Source: Candidatus Fermentibacteraceae bacterium (lineage in GTDB: Bacteria > Fermentibacterota > Fermentibacteria > Fermentibacterales > JCC-6). Taken from it: a stretch of 7,884 nucleotides of DNA. The stretch covers positions 1 to 7,884 of the forward strand of contig JAUVJW010000077.1 in NCBI GenBank assembly GCA_030596465.1, written 5' to 3'. Of this stretch, positions 5,590 through 7,884 are shown in pieces; within the stretch, counting starts at the first letter, position 1, and every line of letters begins with the position of its first letter. Under the pieces are notes generated by a model. It had not been told where the DNA came from, searched no databases, and saw only the letters and a program-made list of their open reading frames with translations. The translations under genes were made by a program, and so were the position numbers.

Positions 5590-7158
5590 TTGAAGAAAAT
5601 AACTGTGTTGCTTTCAGCCATGCTCATGCTGTCCTGTTCCACTGCCCTTGCGGGAAATTCCGACGACGCGACAGCGGTCGGCATAATCCCCTTCGGATAC
5701 AGTGACGACAACTCCCGCTGGATCAGCGGGAAACTCAGTGATTTCATTATAGACAATCTTGATTCCAGCGAAGATTTCGCGCCAATCAGCGAGAACAATC
5801 TAAATGACGCTTTTGAGGATATTGGATTTGATCCTGACCAGTTCCAGTACGGTGTTCCACCTGAGATGATTATTGAAGCCGGAGCTGAAATGGGTGCCGA
5901 CCTGATAGTATTCGGATTCGTGGTTCCCGGTGGTGGAGATCAGTATCAGGTTCTCTGGAATATTGTTGTTGTTTCCAGTGGCAATACCATCTCTCCCCCC
6001 CCATCCATGGTTCAGAAGAACACTGATCCGGTTAAAGAACTTGCGGAGACTATTGTCTCTGAGATCAACAACCAGGTGGGAGCCCGGGCTGATGAATCTT
6101 TGAACATGGCGAGATACCACAGTGCCAACAGTTCATGGAACAGTGCTATTACTTCATATCTTCAGGTTCTTGATGTTGATCCGGAGCATACAGAAGCGAT
6201 GAACGAACTTGCGGCTATATATCTGAAGAGCGATGTGGATTCAGTTGCAAGAGCCGAAATCATGTTCAATCTGGTCCTCGGTATTGATCCGTTGAATTCA
6301 TCTGCATTGAGCGGTCTTGGAAATGTTGCCCTAAAAGGCGAGAATTACGAGGCAGCAAAAGATTACTTTAATCAGGCTATTGAGGCTGATCCTGATAACA
6401 CAGCCGCTTATTCAGGTCTTGCCGGTGCTTACACGGCTCTTGGTATGACTGATGAGGCCATTGCAAGCTTTGAGTCTGCTCTTGCTGCTAATCCGGACAA
6501 CCTTCAGGCCAGGTATGCACTTGGTCTGCTTTATGTTGAGCTGGGTAATTACTCCGAGGCAATTCCTCATGTTGAGGCTATTCTCGCCGTTCGCCCGGAT
6601 TACACCAATCTTCGTCTTAAACTGGCGTCAGCATACGCAGAAATTAGAAATTACGGTTCTGCCGCCGATAATGCTATTATTGTGCTGGAACTAACCCCGG
6701 ATGACACAGATCTGGCTCTTTTTGTTGCCCAGTACGAAGCCAGGGCAGGAAGAACCTCCAGCGCTGTTGACAGACTGAACTCGATAATTGCATCCAGCGG
6801 AAGCCGCCAGGCTTACCTGATGCTGGCTACCGTGTACAGAGACAGTGGGCAGCGCGGTGCTATGCAGGGTGTTTTCAACAGGCTTCACAGTGCGTATCCC
6901 GGAGATCCGGTGGCTAATTATATGGTGGGCGCATTTTACTACCAGAGTGGAAGCTCAAGGGCAAGAGTGAGTGAGCTTGTTTCTTCAAATATCGCCACAT
7001 GGGAGAGCGCAATAAGCGAACTCAATTCAGCCATTTCATTCCTCAATCAGGTGACAGGATACAGAGCGAGCCAGGCACAGAACATGGTTGCTGCGGCACG
7101 CAACGCAATCAGTCTCTGCGAAGAAAAGATTGACAGGGTAAACCGCTATTCACAGTGA
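5590..7158 (+). CDS. Exported protein with TolB/CsgG-like N-terminal domain and TPR array
   Basis: This 522-residue protein starts with a Sec signal peptide: MKK, a hydrophobic core at about 5-15, and an ALA|G cleavage site after residue 21. Cys16 is preceded by MLS, a poor lipobox, so signal peptidase I processing is favoured but a lipoprotein is possible. Residues about 28-160 alternate strand and helix (VGIIPFG; ADLIVFGFVV; YQVLWNIVVVSS) as in TolB-N/CsgG-like domains, which bind partners in the periplasm. About eight TPRs follow from 165 to 440; the clearest are 238-270, 271-304 and 305-338, with typical A-Y/G-A and DPDN-type turns. The C-terminal 60 residues are helical. Expected location is the periplasm or outer-membrane inner face, as a scaffold. 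The TTG start is preceded by GAGGAG (5578-5583) at 6 nt. The specific function is unknown; an 8-C run lies at codons 136-138. Confidence 0.85.
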   Translation: MKKITVLLSAMLMLSCSTALAGNSDDATAVGIIPFGYSDDNSRWISGKLSDFIIDNLDSSEDFAPISENNLNDAFEDIGFDPDQFQYGVPPEMIIEAGAEMGADLIVFGFVVPGGGDQYQVLWNIVVVSSGNTISPPPSMVQKNTDPVKELAETIVSEINNQVGARADESLNMARYHSANSSWNSAITSYLQVLDVDPEHTEAMNELAAIYLKSDVDSVARAEIMFNLVLGIDPLNSSALSGLGNVALKGENYEAAKDYFNQAIEADPDNTAAYSGLAGAYTALGMTDEAIASFESALAANPDNLQARYALGLLYVELGNYSEAIPHVEAILAVRPDYTNLRLKLASAYAEIRNYGSAADNAIIVLELTPDDTDLALFVAQYEARAGRTSSAVDRLNSIIASSGSRQAYLMLATVYRDSGQRGAMQGVFNRLHSAYPGDPVANYMVGAFYYQSGSSRARVSELVSSNIATWESAISELNSAISFLNQVTGYRASQAQNMVAAARNAISLCEEKIDRVNRYSQ

Positions 7159-7184
7159 TGAGTGGTTAAATAAATGTTATTAAT

Positions 7185-7206
7185 GGGGGAGTTTAGCGAC
7201 TCCCCC
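7185..7206 (+). other. GC-rich hairpin between the TPR gene and obg
   Basis: GGGGGAGT (7185-7192) pairs perfectly with ACTCCCCC (7199-7206) around a 6-nt loop, TTAGCG. The stem is strong, but the next bases (TCTGTGCTG) are not a T run, so it does not meet the intrinsic-terminator pattern. It may be a weak terminator, an mRNA 3' stabiliser for the TPR message, or an attenuator that sets obg expression. It is the only structured element in the 76-nt gap. Confidence 0.6.
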
Positions 7207-7234
7207 TCTGTGCTGTAGTAGAAAGGTATTTAAA

Positions 7235-7884
7235 GTGGAAGGTAGATTTCTGGACAGGGTGGTCATAACCGTTAGAGCCGGAAAGGGCGGAGACGGTATC
7301 GTGGCTTTCCGAAGAGAGGCCTATGTGCCTAAAGGGGGCCCCAGTGGTGGAGACGGGGGTAGAGGTGGACATGTATGGCTGGAAGTCAATCAGAAGTTGA
7401 CCACCCTTGTGGATTTTACAAATGGTTCCATCTTTCGGGCCGAGAAGGGTGTTTCCGGGGGGAAGAATGATATGACCGGAGCCAGGGGAAAGGATCTTGT
7501 TCTCAGTATTCCCCCGGGCACGGAGGTATATAATTTTGATACCGGTGCTTTGCTTGCGGACATGACTGAACCGGGCCAGCGGATACTTATCGCAAGAGGC
7601 GGTGAACACGGTCTGGGAAATGCCAATTTTGCCACACCGGAGCGAAGAACACCTCGTATCTGCACCAAAGGCAGACCCGGGGAAGATCTGAAACTTAGAT
7701 TTGAGCTGAAACTCATGGCTGATGCGGGTCTTGTGGGGTTTCCGAACGCAGGTAAGTCCACATTGGTTTCCAGGATCAGCGCAGCCAGACCAAAGGTAGC
7801 GGGATATCCATTCACAACTCTCAGCCCATCTCTTGGAGTTGTAAAGTTTACTGATGGTTTCAGTTATGTTGTGGCCGATCTGCC
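7235..7884 (+). CDS. obg: Obg-family GTPase (ObgE/CgtA), 5' part only, cut by the window end
   Basis: Obg is an essential GTPase that binds the 50S ribosomal subunit during late assembly and links growth to ppGpp and replication. The first 216 codons are present. The glycine-rich Obg fold occupies residues 1 to about 158, including VRAGKGGDGIVAFRRE (13-28), VPKGGPSGGDGGRGG (31-45) and GGEHGLGNANF (122-132). The G domain follows, with P-loop GFPNAGKST (168-176) and switch I YPFTTLSP (191-198); the sequence ends at VADL, just before the G3 DxxG glycine. The GTG start has AAAGG at 7222-7226 with 8-nt spacing. The genes that commonly precede obg, rplU and rpmA (ribosomal proteins L21 and L27), are not here; the TPR gene lies upstream instead. 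No frameshift is seen up to the window edge. Confidence 0.96.
   Translation, partial: MEGRFLDRVVITVRAGKGGDGIVAFRREAYVPKGGPSGGDGGRGGHVWLEVNQKLTTLVDFTNGSIFRAEKGVSGGKNDMTGARGKDLVLSIPPGTEVYNFDTGALLADMTEPGQRILIARGGEHGLGNANFATPERRTPRICTKGRPGEDLKLRFELKLMADAGLVGFPNAGKSTLVSRISAARPKVAGYPFTTLSPSLGVVKFTDGFSYVVADL

Noticed and set aside
7130..7158. Perfect TTGACA at 7130-7135 as an obg promoter
   Set aside because: No -10-like hexamer lies 16-19 nt downstream, and the bases encode Ile-Asp in the end of the TPR protein.
7193..7815. Two overlapping - strand open frames over the start of obg
   Set aside because: The + strand encodes a clear Obg domain throughout; the antisense frames are by-products of its glycine-rich codons.

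Overview
This is a gene-dense stretch of ordinary bacterial chromosome, with all genes on the + strand, mid-range GC, and no sign of phage, insertion sequence, CRISPR array or other mobile DNA. Type-A RNase P RNA, tRNAs with encoded CCA ends, frequent TTG starts (recJ, dinG and the TPR gene) and a Sec-exported TolB-like/TPR protein fit a bacterium outside the Bacillus-type Firmicutes, probably Gram-negative. The phylum cannot be fixed from this sequence.

Layout. (1) Bases 1-263 hold a promoter, a CAU-anticodon tRNA (best read as tRNA-Ile2, otherwise elongator Met), tRNA-Val(CAC), and a perfect 15-bp hairpin terminator. (2) Bases 292-1005 encode a coiled-coil/C4 zinc-ribbon protein. (3) Bases 1011-1359 are the RNase P RNA gene rnpB, packed between the zinc-ribbon gene (5 nt upstream) and the recJ ribosome-binding site (about 4 nt downstream). 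(4) Bases 1373-5532 hold recJ, a dinG/yoaA-type iron-sulfur helicase and pgeF, close together in one probable operon: recJ and dinG overlap by 4 nt, and dinG and pgeF are 27 nt apart in the same reading frame. (5) Bases 5590-7158 encode an exported protein with a TolB/CsgG-like N-terminal domain and about eight TPRs. (6) After a 76-nt gap containing a GC-rich hairpin, the GTPase gene obg begins and runs off the window end.

Themes. The start of the window is translation and RNA-processing machinery (two tRNAs plus RNase P, the enzyme that matures tRNA 5' ends). The middle is a DNA-repair pair (5'-3' single-strand exonuclease RecJ and a 5'-3' XPD-like helicase) with a purine-nucleoside/peptidoglycan housekeeping enzyme. 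The end is an uncharacterised envelope or periplasmic scaffold next to the ribosome-assembly GTPase Obg. I do not see a convincing undescribed defence or mobile system. The points most worth a second look are the rnpB-recJ junction, the coupled recJ-dinG module, the TolB-like/TPR protein upstream of obg, and the apparent change of the GGU motif in the L15 region of RNase P RNA.
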